A stretch of DNA of 64,000 bases from Hyphomicrobiales bacterium (GTDB taxonomy: Bacteria > Pseudomonadota > Alphaproteobacteria > Rhizobiales > Beijerinckiaceae). Shown here in pieces: positions 1 to 8,504 of the stretch (position 1 is its first letter; the number at the start of each line of letters is the position of its first letter). Both the position numbers and the translations under genes were made by a program. The notes beneath the pieces were generated by a model. The model was given only the letters and a program-made list of their open reading frames with translations, made no database searches and was not told the DNA's origin. The stretch covers positions 49,296 to 113,295 of the forward strand of contig JAQGJH010000115.1 in the NCBI GenBank assembly GCA_028290705.1, read 5' to 3'.

Positions 1-1853
1 ATATCGGTCACCGTCGGAAGCCCAAAATGCTCGTCGGTGAACTGGCTCGGTTTCAGCGCGCGTAACGAGGCAGCATTGCCGATCAGAACCTTGATGTCGC
101 TCTTCGTCGCCTCGATGATCCTCCGCACGACGGGGTAGGCTTCGGGATGTACGCTCGATTGATCGAGCGGATCCTCGCCATCGCGGATGCGCAGGAAGCC
201 GGCGCTGAGTTCGAATGCCTTGGCGCCAAGCCGTGGCACGTTCTTGAGCGCCGTCCGGCTTCGAAAGGGCCCATTCTGATCCCGGTGGAGCACGATGTTC
301 TGCGCAAGGCTTTCGCTCAGCCCGGAGACCCTCGCCAACAAGGGAGCCGACGCCGTGTTCACGTCCACTCCCACCGCATTCACGCAATCTTCCACGACAG
401 CATCGAGAGAGCGGGACAGCTTGGCCTCGCTCAGGTCATGCTGGTACTGACCGACGCCGATCGACTTCGGATCGATTTTGACGAGTTCAGCGAGCGGATC
501 CTGCAGACGTCGAGCGATCGACACGGCGCCGCGGATCGAGACATCGAGATCGGGCAGTTCCGCCGAGGCAAAGGCGGAGGCCGAATAAACCGAAGCGCCC
601 GCCTCCGAAACCATCACCTTGGTGAGTTTGAGATCCGCCGCCAGCTTCAGCAGATCGGCCGCCAGGCGGTCGGTCTCGCGTGACGCCGTGCCGTTGCCGA
701 TCGCGATCAATTCGACCGAGTGCTTGCGGCACAGGTTGCCGAGGATGGCCAACGACTCGTCCCACCGTCTTTGCGGCTCGTGAGGATAGATGGTCGATGT
801 CGCCACGACCTTGCCGGTCGCGTCCACGACCGCCACCTTGACGCCCGTTCGGAAGCCGGGGTCGAGGCCGAGCGTCGCCCGCGCGCCGGCCGGCGCGGCG
901 AGGAGCAGATCGCGCAGGTTGCCGGCGAAAACCTTGACGCCTTCGTCCTCCGCCTTCTGCCAGAGCCTCACGCGCAGATCGACCGCGAGACTCGATTCCA
1001 TGCGCGTCCGCCAGGCCCAGCGCACGACGTCGGAAAGCCACTTGTCGGCCGCCCGGCCGAGCGCCGCTACCCCGACGCGTGCCGCGATCCTGTTTTCATA
1101 CAGACCCGGCGTTCCAGGCGGAGGAGCCTCCGGTTCGGCATCCAGTTTCAGGTCGAGAACCTCTTCCTTCTCGCCTCTGAACAAAGCCAGGATTCGATGG
1201 GACGGGAGTTTTGCCAAAGGCTCGGAGAAATCGAAATAGTCCGCAAACTTCGCGCCTTCGACTTCCTTCCCGGCCCGCACGCAGGAGCGCAGAATTCCCT
1301 GCGACCAGAACGTTTCGCGCAACCTGCCAATCAGTTCCGCATCTTCCGAGAAGCGCTCCACCAGAATGGAACGCGCGCCATCCAGCGCCTGCTCGATCGT
1401 GTCAATGCCCTTCTCGGCATCCTTGAATGCTTCTGCGACGAGGCGCGGTTCGAGCGTCGGGTCCGCCAGAAGGTTGAGCGCCAGCGGTTCCAGCCCTGCC
1501 TCTCGGGCAATCTGGGCCTTGGTCCGGCGCTTGGGCTTGTAGGGCAGATAAATGTCTTCCAGCCGGGCTTTCGTCTCGGCGGCATTGATCGTCGCCAGGA
1601 GACCGTCGTCGAGCTTGCCCTGCTCGCGAATGCTCTCCACGACGGCCTTTCGACGATCTTCGAGCTCTCGCAGATAGCGCAGGCGCTCATCCAGCGTTCG
1701 CAACTGCGTATCGTCCAGCGTGCCCGTGACCTCCTTGCGGTAGCGGGCAATGAACGGAACGGTCGCGCCCGAATCGATGAGATCCACGGCCGCCCCGACC
1801 TGCCATTCCTCAACGCTCAGTTCACGAGCCAGACGCTGGTTGATCGAAATCAT
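1..1853 (-). CDS. tex: Tex-family transcription accessory / RNA-binding protein, 3' end cut by window edge
   Basis: The reverse strand is open from an ATG at 1853 to the window edge (617 codons, no stop). The protein starts MISINQRLARELSVEEWQVG and continues with the typical Tex N-terminal text (VPFIARYRKEVTG, LEDIYLPYKPKRRTKA). A YqgF/RNase H-like core follows (TLGLDPGFRTGVKVAVVD, about residues 320-450). Next come the helix-hairpin-helix region (VGVDVNTASAPLLARVSGL, then NVPRLGAKAFELSAGFLRI). The C-terminal S1 RNA-binding domain (family length about 770 aa) lies outside the window. An AGGATGA ribosome site lies 6 nt before the ATG. In other bacteria Tex is a cytoplasmic nucleic-acid-binding factor linked to transcription; the exact role here is inferred from family. 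It is divergent from the small gene at 2026. Confidence 0.93.
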   Translation of the reverse strand, partial: MISINQRLARELSVEEWQVGAAVDLIDSGATVPFIARYRKEVTGTLDDTQLRTLDERLRYLRELEDRRKAVVESIREQGKLDDGLLATINAAETKARLEDIYLPYKPKRRTKAQIAREAGLEPLALNLLADPTLEPRLVAEAFKDAEKGIDTIEQALDGARSILVERFSEDAELIGRLRETFWSQGILRSCVRAGKEVEGAKFADYFDFSEPLAKLPSHRILALFRGEKEEVLDLKLDAEPEAPPPGTPGLYENRIAARVGVAALGRAADKWLSDVVRWAWRTRMESSLAVDLRVRLWQKAEDEGVKVFAGNLRDLLLAAPAGARATLGLDPGFRTGVKVAVVDATGKVVATSTIYPHEPQRRWDESLAILGNLCRKHSVELIAIGNGTASRETDRLAADLLKLAADLKLTKVMVSEAGASVYSASAFASAELPDLDVSIRGAVSIARRLQDPLAELVKIDPKSIGVGQYQHDLSEAKLSRSLDAVVEDCVNAVGVDVNTASAPLLARVSGLSESLAQNIVLHRDQNGPFRSRTALKNVPRLGAKAFELSAGFLRIRDGEDPLDQSSVHPEAYPVVRRIIEATKSDIKVLIGNAASLRALKPSQFTDEHFGLPTVTD

Positions 1854-2025
1854 GCATTCATCCTGCGAATCAAGGGAGGCAACCTGACTATTGCCGGCGA
1901 CCCGCGGGGTCAAAGGGAGCGCTGGGCGGTTGTGGGTAACTCGCCAGCGCGAATCAGCCGCCTGGAACCAAATCGCGCCCTCACGCGTTATCTCTGAGTA
2001 CAGTCAAGCTCAAACAAGGAACCAG

Positions 2026-2172
2026 ATGACGTTTGAAATGAAGAATAACGAGCATGAAGCGCATTGCGACGAGGCTTTGGAGAACCAGGTCGAAGTCAAG
2101 GATGAGCGCGAGATCCACGGCGGTTTGACCCGTGAGGAACTCCGCGCCATCGTCGTAGAGATGATCGGCTGA
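2026..2172 (+). CDS. Small hypothetical protein, 48 aa
   Basis: The ATG at 2026 follows a good ribosome site (AAGGA at 2016-2020). The 48-aa product is very acidic and polar (MTFEMKNNEHEAHCDEALEN, ending in REELRAIVVEMIG-like text) with no membrane segment or signal peptide. A longer reading from 1891 exists, but its N-terminal part has no ribosome site and looks non-coding. I do not recognise a family. It is divergent from tex and convergent with the sensor kinase. A 6-bp inverted repeat (2222-2227 with 2236-2241) lies between the two convergent stops and may end transcription. Confidence 0.5.
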   Translation: MTFEMKNNEHEAHCDEALENQVEVKDEREIHGGLTREELRAIVVEMIG

Positions 2173-2240
2173 TCGATGATCTTAGCTGTCGATTTCTTCT
2201 CATTTTCCGCGGCGAGAGCGTAGCCCGACACCCGACGGGC

Positions 2241-4487
2241 TCAACTCCCGCGACCTTCGCTGGCCAAGGCCGGCGCAACCATTGCAATCACGTTTCCTGA
2301 ACCTGAAACGCTCGGCCGTTCCGACAAGGCTTTGCGGACAGTCAAAGCCAAGATATCCGGACGATATGGCTTGGGCACAAGAACGAAGCCGTCCGCCAGA
2401 ACCTTGGCGGCCGCCTCACTGTAGCCCGTGGCCAGGACGATGAGCACGCCGGGGCGGCGCTCTCTCACGGCACGCGCGAGATCCAGCCCGTCCATCGTGC
2501 CTGGCATGACCAAGTCCGAAAACACGAGTTCGATCGAAGCGTCGGAAATGATGATCTGCAGCGCCTGATCGGCCTGCGAGGCCTCCACCACGTCATGCCC
2601 CTCCTCGGCCAGGATCGACGCGGCGAGTTCCCGGACTTGCGGATTGTCCTCGACGAGAAGGATCCGGGCCGGTCGGCGCTCGCTTGCGACCTCCACCGAA
2701 ACGGGAGAGGCTTCAGCCACGACCTCACCGGAGGCGCGTGGGAGCAGGAGCGACACGGTCGTGCCCCGCCCAACCTCGCTGGAAATGTCGACAGCCCCGC
2801 CTGACTGATGAATGAAGCCGGTCACCTGCGACAAGCCGAGGCCCGTTCCGCGACCGATCTCTTTCGTCGTGAAGAATGGCTCGAACGCACGTTCGAGCAC
2901 CTCCGGCTGCATGCCCGACCCGGTGTCCGAGACCGAGATGGCGACGCCAGGCCCCTCGCCCAGAGCGCTGTTGACTGTTCGAACGACGAATGAGCCTCCG
3001 CGGGGCATGGCATCTCGTGCATTCACCGCAAGGTTGATCAGCGCGGTCTGCAGCTGAACCGGGTCCACTTCAACGGGCCAGATCTTGTCGGCCAGATCCA
3101 GTTCGAACTTGATGTCCCCGCGCAGCGACTGGATGATCATGTCAGTCATGCCCGCAATGAGCATGTTCACATCCAGGATTTCCGGGCGGAGATTTTGCCG
3201 GCGGCCAAAAGCCAGCAATTGCTGGGTCAGACGCCGACCCTGCTCGACCGCGTGCATGCCATTGTCGATAAGTCGGGGACGGCGATCTTCCTTTGCGCGT
3301 CTGAGAAGATCGAGATTCCCCATGACGACGGTCAGAAGATTGTTGAAGTCATGCGCGATGCCGCCGGTGAGCTGACCAAGCGCCTCCATGCGTTGGGCGG
3401 TCACCAGCTTCGCCTCGGTTTGCTTGTGTCGCTGCGTCTCCTCCAGAAGGTTCTGCACGGCCTGCTGGGCGCCTCGCGTCCGCGAAAGCGCCAGATAGGT
3501 CATGGACCCGAGTCCCAGCATGGCCGCGAGGGCGAAAGCCGCAAACAGCGCCATCTGCTCCCACCAGCGCGCCAAAACGGCTTTGGTGCCGACCGCGAAC
3601 ATGACATAGACCGGGGCATCATTCAGCTTCCGGTACGACACCAGGCGCTGAACTTTGTCGATCGTCGAGATGCCCACGTAGGTTCCGGACGGAGCCTTCG
3701 CGGCCGCTTCAGCGAACATCGAGCTGGCGCGCTGCTCTGTCGTCTGCTCAGCGGTGTGTGCGTCACGCACGATGAAGATGCCGTCATGCCTGATCAGCCC
3801 CGCGGAGTAATTGAGATCGGGCGCGGCATTGGCGAAACGCTGCCGGAAGAATTCCGGAGAGCTCGACACGACGATGGCGCCGCGCAACTCACCTCCCGCG
3901 CCCAGCAGAGGGCGAGAAACATTGATCAGAGTCCGGCCGGAAGAGCGTGCCTGGGAGGGTTGGCTGATGAACAATCCCCGTTCGCCACTCTTGAAAGCTT
4001 CGAGGAAATCTGGAGATTCCAGGGCTTGAAATCCGGTCGGGAAACGCAGGCTCGAGTTCAGCGGAACGCCATTGACGTCGACGACCCACAGCGATCCCAA
4101 CTGTGCGTATGAACCGACGATGGATTTCAGTCTGTCGTGCAGGGCGGCCGACCCCTGGATCTCCCCGTCGGATAGCTGTGCTACCGAATCATCTACCCGG
4201 TCCATGGCGAGTTCGAACGTCTCGAAAACCGTATCGAATTGCGCTCGAAGTGTTTCGGCCATCCGGGCGGAGGACGCCTTCGCATCCTCGACTGCTTGAT
4301 CGTGGCTGTGCCAGGCGGCAAGAGCCAGCAACGAAGCCGGAATCAGGATGGATGCGACCAGCAGGCCCCAAAGTATTTTGACCGCGCCCTCGGTCCGTAC
4401 GTGAGCCTGTGTTGGCAATTCGTTCCGCCCCTCGTCCGGCTTACACCCCGGGTCATGGACAACGCAAGGCTCCGCCCATGGTTCCAT
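2241..4487 (-). CDS. Hybrid sensor histidine kinase with Cache-like sensor and C-terminal receiver
   Basis: A 748-aa protein from the ATG at 4487. The frame extends to 4685, but that part overlaps the start of the divergent nucleotidyltransferase and is unlikely to be translated. Order: TM1 (about 35-58), a periplasmic region of about 250 residues resembling a double-Cache sensor (SLWVVDVNGVPLN, then LIRHDGIFIVRD), and TM2 (about 312-334). Next come HisKA with phospho-acceptor His379 in GGIAHDFNNLL, and HATPase_c (N box around Asn490; DTGSGM and GRGTGLGLS G boxes). The receiver has Asp658 in VFSDLVMPG and Lys in PKPYRPD. All catalytic residues are present, so it should autophosphorylate and pass phosphate to its own receiver. 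No separate response regulator is adjacent. The ligand is unknown; Cache domains usually bind small organic molecules. Confidence 0.88.
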   Translation of the reverse strand: MEPWAEPCVVHDPGCKPDEGRNELPTQAHVRTEGAVKILWGLLVASILIPASLLALAAWHSHDQAVEDAKASSARMAETLRAQFDTVFETFELAMDRVDDSVAQLSDGEIQGSAALHDRLKSIVGSYAQLGSLWVVDVNGVPLNSSLRFPTGFQALESPDFLEAFKSGERGLFISQPSQARSSGRTLINVSRPLLGAGGELRGAIVVSSSPEFFRQRFANAAPDLNYSAGLIRHDGIFIVRDAHTAEQTTEQRASSMFAEAAAKAPSGTYVGISTIDKVQRLVSYRKLNDAPVYVMFAVGTKAVLARWWEQMALFAAFALAAMLGLGSMTYLALSRTRGAQQAVQNLLEETQRHKQTEAKLVTAQRMEALGQLTGGIAHDFNNLLTVVMGNLDLLRRAKEDRRPRLIDNGMHAVEQGRRLTQQLLAFGRRQNLRPEILDVNMLIAGMTDMIIQSLRGDIKFELDLADKIWPVEVDPVQLQTALINLAVNARDAMPRGGSFVVRTVNSALGEGPGVAISVSDTGSGMQPEVLERAFEPFFTTKEIGRGTGLGLSQVTGFIHQSGGAVDISSEVGRGTTVSLLLPRASGEVVAEASPVSVEVASERRPARILLVEDNPQVRELAASILAEEGHDVVEASQADQALQIIISDASIELVFSDLVMPGTMDGLDLARAVRERRPGVLIVLATGYSEAAAKVLADGFVLVPKPYRPDILALTVRKALSERPSVSGSGNVIAMVAPALASEGRGS

Positions 4488-4596
4488 GAGCGACCGATGA
4501 TGCCAAACACCCGACACAGACGAGCCGGGAACCTGCCCGCCGGAAGTGAAGTTGCCGCAGACCCAGCCATGCCGGCAAGCACCGAAAGGGACACGA

Positions 4597-5415
4597 ATGA
4601 GCGACGCGACCGAGGAGGAAAGCGGACGACATGCCGCCGGCGCCCCGGAAGCCTTCGTTCCGAAGGCTTCCCCCAAACTGAACAACCCTGAAGCCGAGGG
4701 CTTCTACGCCGTCGCTCTTGAAGAGCTCGCCCGGCTGAAGCTCCCGTTTCTCCTCGCCGGCACATACGCCGTATCGGCTTATACCGGGATCGTCCGGCAG
4801 ACCAAGGATCTGGATATCTTCTGCAAGGCGGGCGACTTCACCCGGATCCTGGCCCATTTCCAATCGCTGGGCTACGCCATCGAGATCGAAGACGAACGCT
4901 GGCTCGGAAAGGTCTACAAGGGACAGCACTTCTTCGACGTCATTTTCGCGTCTTCGAATTCCACCATGCCGGTGGGTGACGCATGGTTCGAGGACGCACG
5001 GGAGATCGAGATCTTCGGCCAGCCCGCCCGTATTCTCGGACCAACCGAACTCATCTGGTCGAAGTGTTTCATCCAGCTCCGGCATCGCTACGACGGCGCC
5101 GACGTCGCCCACACGATCTTGCGCGCGCATGACCAGATCGACTGGCACAAGCTGCTGGCCTACATGGAAGTCCATTGGGAGGTGCTCCTGATGCACCTCC
5201 TCAACTTCCGCTGGATCTACCCGACCGAGCGCGAACACATTCCTCGCTGGCTCATGGACGATCTGCTCGACAGGTTGAGCAAGCAGCGGGAACTGCCACC
5301 CCCACAGATGAAGGTGTGCCGCGGTCGCATGTTCTCGCGCATCGATTTCGAGATTGACGTGAAGGAATGGGGTTTTGCCGATGTCGGAGGCGAGGGAGAC
5401 TGGCGCAATGACTGA
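4597..5415 (+). CDS. Nucleotidyltransferase-fold protein of unknown substrate
   Basis: 272 aa from the ATG at 4597, chosen because AAAGGG lies 6 nt upstream; an in-frame ATG at 4546 lacks a ribosome site. The core (about residues 40-200) has a glycine-led strand (LLAGTYAVSAYTGIVRQ) followed by TKDLDIF. This gives the paired acidic residues of the minimal nucleotidyltransferase fold (D-x-D). Later text (HFFDVIFAS) supplies the third acidic residue. It resembles uncharacterised nucleotidyltransferase proteins distantly related to AbiEii/MNT enzymes. Its stop overlaps the start of the metallophosphoesterase by 8 bases (5408-5415), so the two are probably translated together. The substrate cannot be told from sequence. 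Confidence 0.75.
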   Translation: MSDATEEESGRHAAGAPEAFVPKASPKLNNPEAEGFYAVALEELARLKLPFLLAGTYAVSAYTGIVRQTKDLDIFCKAGDFTRILAHFQSLGYAIEIEDERWLGKVYKGQHFFDVIFASSNSTMPVGDAWFEDAREIEIFGQPARILGPTELIWSKCFIQLRHRYDGADVAHTILRAHDQIDWHKLLAYMEVHWEVLLMHLLNFRWIYPTEREHIPRWLMDDLLDRLSKQRELPPPQMKVCRGRMFSRIDFEIDVKEWGFADVGGEGDWRND

Positions 5416-6145
5416 TACGCAGCCACAAAATGCTAACGAACCGGTGGTCATTGCCGCCATAGGCGATCTTCACGTCAAGGAAACGTCCGTTGCCCCTTAC
5501 CGCGAATTGTTCGCGGAAATGTCCAAGGCTGCGAAGATCATCGTGTTGACGGGCGATCTGACCGATCTCGGAACCGTCCGGGAGGCTGAGATTCTCGCCG
5601 AAGACCTCAAGGCTTGCACCGTTCCCGTCGTGGCCGTCCTGGGCAATCACGACTACGAGTCCGACCAGGTCGACGACGTCAAGGCGATCTTCCGCAAGGC
5701 CGGCGTCACTCTGCTGGATGGCGACGCCTGCGAAATCGATGGCGTCGGATTTGTCGGGCTGAAGGGCTTTGCTGGCGGCTTTGGAACGCGCATGCTTGGC
5801 TCGTTCGGCGAGCCGGCGATCAAGCAGTTCGTGGGCGAGGCTACCCGCGAGGCCATGCGGCTCGAAATCGCCATGCGCTCCGTCAGAAAAGGCCGGACCT
5901 TCGTGGTTCTACACTATGCGCCCATCGCCGAAACGGTCGAAGGAGAGCCACTGGAAATCTACCCGTTTCTCGGCTCATCCAGGCTGGCTGAGACGATCGA
6001 CCGCTTCCAGGTGTCGGCAGTTGTTCACGGACATGCGCATCGCGGGACCTATGAAGGTCGCACGCCCGGAGGCGCGCCCGTTTACAATGTCGCGCTCAAA
6101 ATTGAAAAACCGAGCGGCAAGCCCTATGCGCTCCTGACCATATGA
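5408..6145 (+). CDS. Calcineurin-like metallophosphoesterase
   Basis: 245 aa from the ATG at 5408, inside the end of the upstream nucleotidyltransferase gene. The full metallophosphoesterase motif series is present: GDLH near residue 20, GDLTD near 50, GNHDYE near 80, LHYAP near 170 and GHAHRG near 215. These residues bind two metal ions and hydrolyse phosphomono- or diesters. There is no signal peptide or membrane segment, so it is cytoplasmic. The overlap with the nucleotidyltransferase suggests opposing reactions, adding and removing a nucleotide or phosphate on one substrate, but that is inference. Confidence 0.87.
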   Translation: MTDTQPQNANEPVVIAAIGDLHVKETSVAPYRELFAEMSKAAKIIVLTGDLTDLGTVREAEILAEDLKACTVPVVAVLGNHDYESDQVDDVKAIFRKAGVTLLDGDACEIDGVGFVGLKGFAGGFGTRMLGSFGEPAIKQFVGEATREAMRLEIAMRSVRKGRTFVVLHYAPIAETVEGEPLEIYPFLGSSRLAETIDRFQVSAVVHGHAHRGTYEGRTPGGAPVYNVALKIEKPSGKPYALLTI

Positions 6146-6175
6146 AAAAAGACGCGCGGCGAGACACCGCGCGTC
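6145..6175 (-). terminator. Rho-independent terminator of glgX
   Basis: A perfect 9-bp GC-rich stem (GACGCGCGG at 6151-6159, CCGCGCGTC at 6167-6175) has a 7-nt loop. On the minus strand it is followed at once by a run of six T (the A-run at 6145-6150). It starts 7 nt after the glgX stop. The stem could also slow readthrough from the convergent phosphoesterase, but that strand has no T-run. Confidence 0.88.
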
Positions 6176-6181
6176 CTGAGA

Positions 6182-8365
6182 TCACGCCGCAGCGCCGCGC
6201 TTGCTGCGCAGCTCGAAGAGCAGGAACGAGCGCCCCGTCACGGCATATTGCTTGCCAAACTCGAACTCCTCCTCCTCGGCCAGGCTGGCGAGATTGGTGT
6301 CGACGAGTCGGATCCAGCTGGTTCCGCCGACCACTTCAGGCAGATGGAAGTTGACCATGTCGTGGTGGGCATTCATCACCATCAACAAGGTCGCGTCCGT
6401 TCCCCTCCGGCGAATGCCCGTCGGCTGCGCCCGCCCGTCGAGCAACACGCCGAAACAGCGCCCGTTCGGATCGTGCCAATTTTCCGAAGTCATCTCCTCG
6501 CCCGCCGGCGTGATCCAGCTGACGTCCTTGACTTCGAGTTCCTCGTTGTAAGCGCCGGTCAGGAATCGACCGCGCCGCAACATGGGTTGCCGCCGACGGA
6601 TGGCCACGAGCTGACGCGTGAATTCCATCAGCTCCGCACCGTCTTCGTCGATGTTCTCCCAGTCGATCCAGCTGATCTCGTTATCCTGCGCGTAGGCATT
6701 ATTGTTGCCGTTCTGGCTGCGACCGAACTCGTCGCCACCCAGGATCATCGGAGTACCCTGCGAGAACAGCAGAGTCGCAAGCATGTTTCGCACCTGGCGC
6801 AGGCGTACGCTGCGGATTTCCGGATCGTCCGTCGGCCCCTCGACGCCATAATTGTTCGAGAGATTGTGCGAGTGACCATCGCGGTTGTCCTCGCCGTTGG
6901 CTTCGTTGTGCTTGTCGTTGTAGGAGACGAGATCCATCAACGTGAAGCCGTCATGCGCAGTGATGAAGTTCACCGAGGACCAAGGCTTGCGGCCGCGTTT
7001 GTTGAACAAATCCGCCGAGGCCGTCATGCGGGCGGCAAGATCGGCCAGTTGACCTTCGTCGCCGCGCCAGAATCCCCGGACGGTATCGCGGAACCGATCA
7101 TTCCATTCGGCCCAGCCGGGCGAAAACCGACCGACCTGATAACCGCCCGGCCCGCAATCCCACGGCTCTGCGATGAGCTTGCAGGAGTTGAGCACGGGGT
7201 CCTGCCGGCAGGCATCAAGAAAGCCGCCGCCTTCGTCGAACCCGTGCGGCTCCCGCGCGAGAATGGTCGCGAGATCGAAACGGAAACCGTCGACCCGCAT
7301 TTCAGACGCCCAATAGCGCAGGGAATCCGTCACCATCTGCAGCACGCGTTGATGGCTCAGGTTCACGGTGTTCCCGGTGCCGGTGTCGTTGATGTAAAAT
7401 CGCTTGTCGGGGGCGAGCCGGTAATAGGAAGCATTGTCGATGCCCTTGAACGACAGCGTCGGCCCGAGCTCGTTTCCCTCGGCCGTGTGGTTGTACACGA
7501 CGTCGAGGATGACCTCGATTCCGGCATCGTGCAGATGCGCGATCACTTCCTTGATCTCGTTCACGAAGGGGGTCGCCATGTAGCGCGGCTTCGGAGCGAA
7601 GAACCCGATCGAATTGTAACCCCAGTAATTATGGAGTCCCTTTTCGACGAGGTAGGAATCGTCCACGAAGGCATGCACCGGAAGCAACTCGATGGCGGTG
7701 ATCCCGAGCCGCCGCAGATGCTCGACCGCAGCGCCCGTCATGAGGCCGGAAAACGTGCCCCGCGCTTCTTCGGGAACATCCGGATGCATTTGCGTGAAGC
7801 CACGCAGATGAGCCTCATAGAAAACCGTCTGGTCCCACGGCGTCTGCGGCTTGCGATCGAGACCCCAGGTAAACGCTGGATCGATCACGCGGCACTTCGG
7901 CACGAATTTGGCGCTGTCGCGCTCGTCGAATGACAAATCCTTGTCGGGCGAGCCGATCGTATATCCGAACAACGCCGGATCCCACGTTACCTCTCCGACG
8001 AGCTGTTTCGCGTAGGGGTCCATGAGCAGCTTGTTGGGATTGAAGCGGTGGCCCTCTTTCGGCTCGTAGGGGCCATAGACGCGATAGCCATAAACCGTGC
8101 CCGGTCGCGCATCGAGGAGATATCCATGCCAGACTTCATCCGTATATTCGGGCAGCTCGATCCGCTCGAGTTCGCGCTCGCCGTCGATATCAAAGAGGCA
8201 GAGCTCAACCTTGGTGGCATGCGCGGAGAAAAGCGCAAAGTTCACACCGATACCATCCCATGTGGCCCCGAGGGGAAAAGGCCTCCCCTCACGAATGCGA
8301 GGTCCCGTCGGCGCGCGACCGACGAGGCCCGCATGAGGGCTTTTGGGTTTGCTTTGAATGTTCAT
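6182..8365 (-). CDS. glgX: Glycogen debranching enzyme GlgX (isoamylase-type, GH13)
   Basis: 727 aa from the ATG at 8365 (MNIQSKPKSPHAG). An upstream extension to 8464 overlaps a hairpin and is unlikely. An N-terminal CBM48-like domain (about 30-130, GRPFPLGATWDGIGVNFALF) precedes the GH13 barrel. Catalytic residues are visible: nucleophile Asp364 in DGFRFDLAT, acid/base Glu400 in LIAEPWDCGPGGYQVG, and Asp472 in FITAHDGFTL. The NEANGEDNRDG signature of GlgX/TreX follows. It hydrolyses alpha-1,6 branches of limit dextrin left by glycogen phosphorylase. No other glycogen or trehalose gene lies in the window, so here it stands alone. Confidence 0.95.
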   Translation of the reverse strand: MNIQSKPKSPHAGLVGRAPTGPRIREGRPFPLGATWDGIGVNFALFSAHATKVELCLFDIDGERELERIELPEYTDEVWHGYLLDARPGTVYGYRVYGPYEPKEGHRFNPNKLLMDPYAKQLVGEVTWDPALFGYTIGSPDKDLSFDERDSAKFVPKCRVIDPAFTWGLDRKPQTPWDQTVFYEAHLRGFTQMHPDVPEEARGTFSGLMTGAAVEHLRRLGITAIELLPVHAFVDDSYLVEKGLHNYWGYNSIGFFAPKPRYMATPFVNEIKEVIAHLHDAGIEVILDVVYNHTAEGNELGPTLSFKGIDNASYYRLAPDKRFYINDTGTGNTVNLSHQRVLQMVTDSLRYWASEMRVDGFRFDLATILAREPHGFDEGGGFLDACRQDPVLNSCKLIAEPWDCGPGGYQVGRFSPGWAEWNDRFRDTVRGFWRGDEGQLADLAARMTASADLFNKRGRKPWSSVNFITAHDGFTLMDLVSYNDKHNEANGEDNRDGHSHNLSNNYGVEGPTDDPEIRSVRLRQVRNMLATLLFSQGTPMILGGDEFGRSQNGNNNAYAQDNEISWIDWENIDEDGAELMEFTRQLVAIRRRQPMLRRGRFLTGAYNEELEVKDVSWITPAGEEMTSENWHDPNGRCFGVLLDGRAQPTGIRRRGTDATLLMVMNAHHDMVNFHLPEVVGGTSWIRLVDTNLASLAEEEEFEFGKQYAVTGRSFLLFELRSKRGAAA

Positions 8366-8412
8366 GTGATCGTTCCGGGGCGCAGCAGGGCTGGAGCTTC
8401 CCCAACGCGGAA

Positions 8413-8440
8413 GTCCGGCAGAAGTGCCAATCTGCCGGAC
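8413..8440. terminator. Perfect 10-bp inverted repeat between solute-binding protein gene and glgX
   Basis: GTCCGGCAGA (8413-8422) and TCTGCCGGAC (8431-8440) form a perfect 10-bp stem with an 8-nt loop. It lies 65 nt beyond the stop of the leftward solute-binding protein gene and about 48 nt before the glgX ATG. There is no real T-run on either strand. It could be a terminator for the upstream gene, a structured glgX leader, or a protein-binding palindrome. Confidence 0.5.
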
Positions 8441-8504
8441 ATATTTACCGCGATGCACGATCACTTCTTCCAGGACTTGGACGAGCCCGGAAGAGGACGT
8501 GTCT

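Noticed and set aside
720..1997. Open frame of 425 codons on the plus strand over tex
   Set aside because: It is antisense to the clear Tex reading and has no family resemblance; high-GC genomes often give long antisense frames.
6248..7933. Open frame of 561 codons opposite glgX
   Set aside because: Composition is low-complexity and unlike protein; glgX on the other strand has all catalytic motifs.
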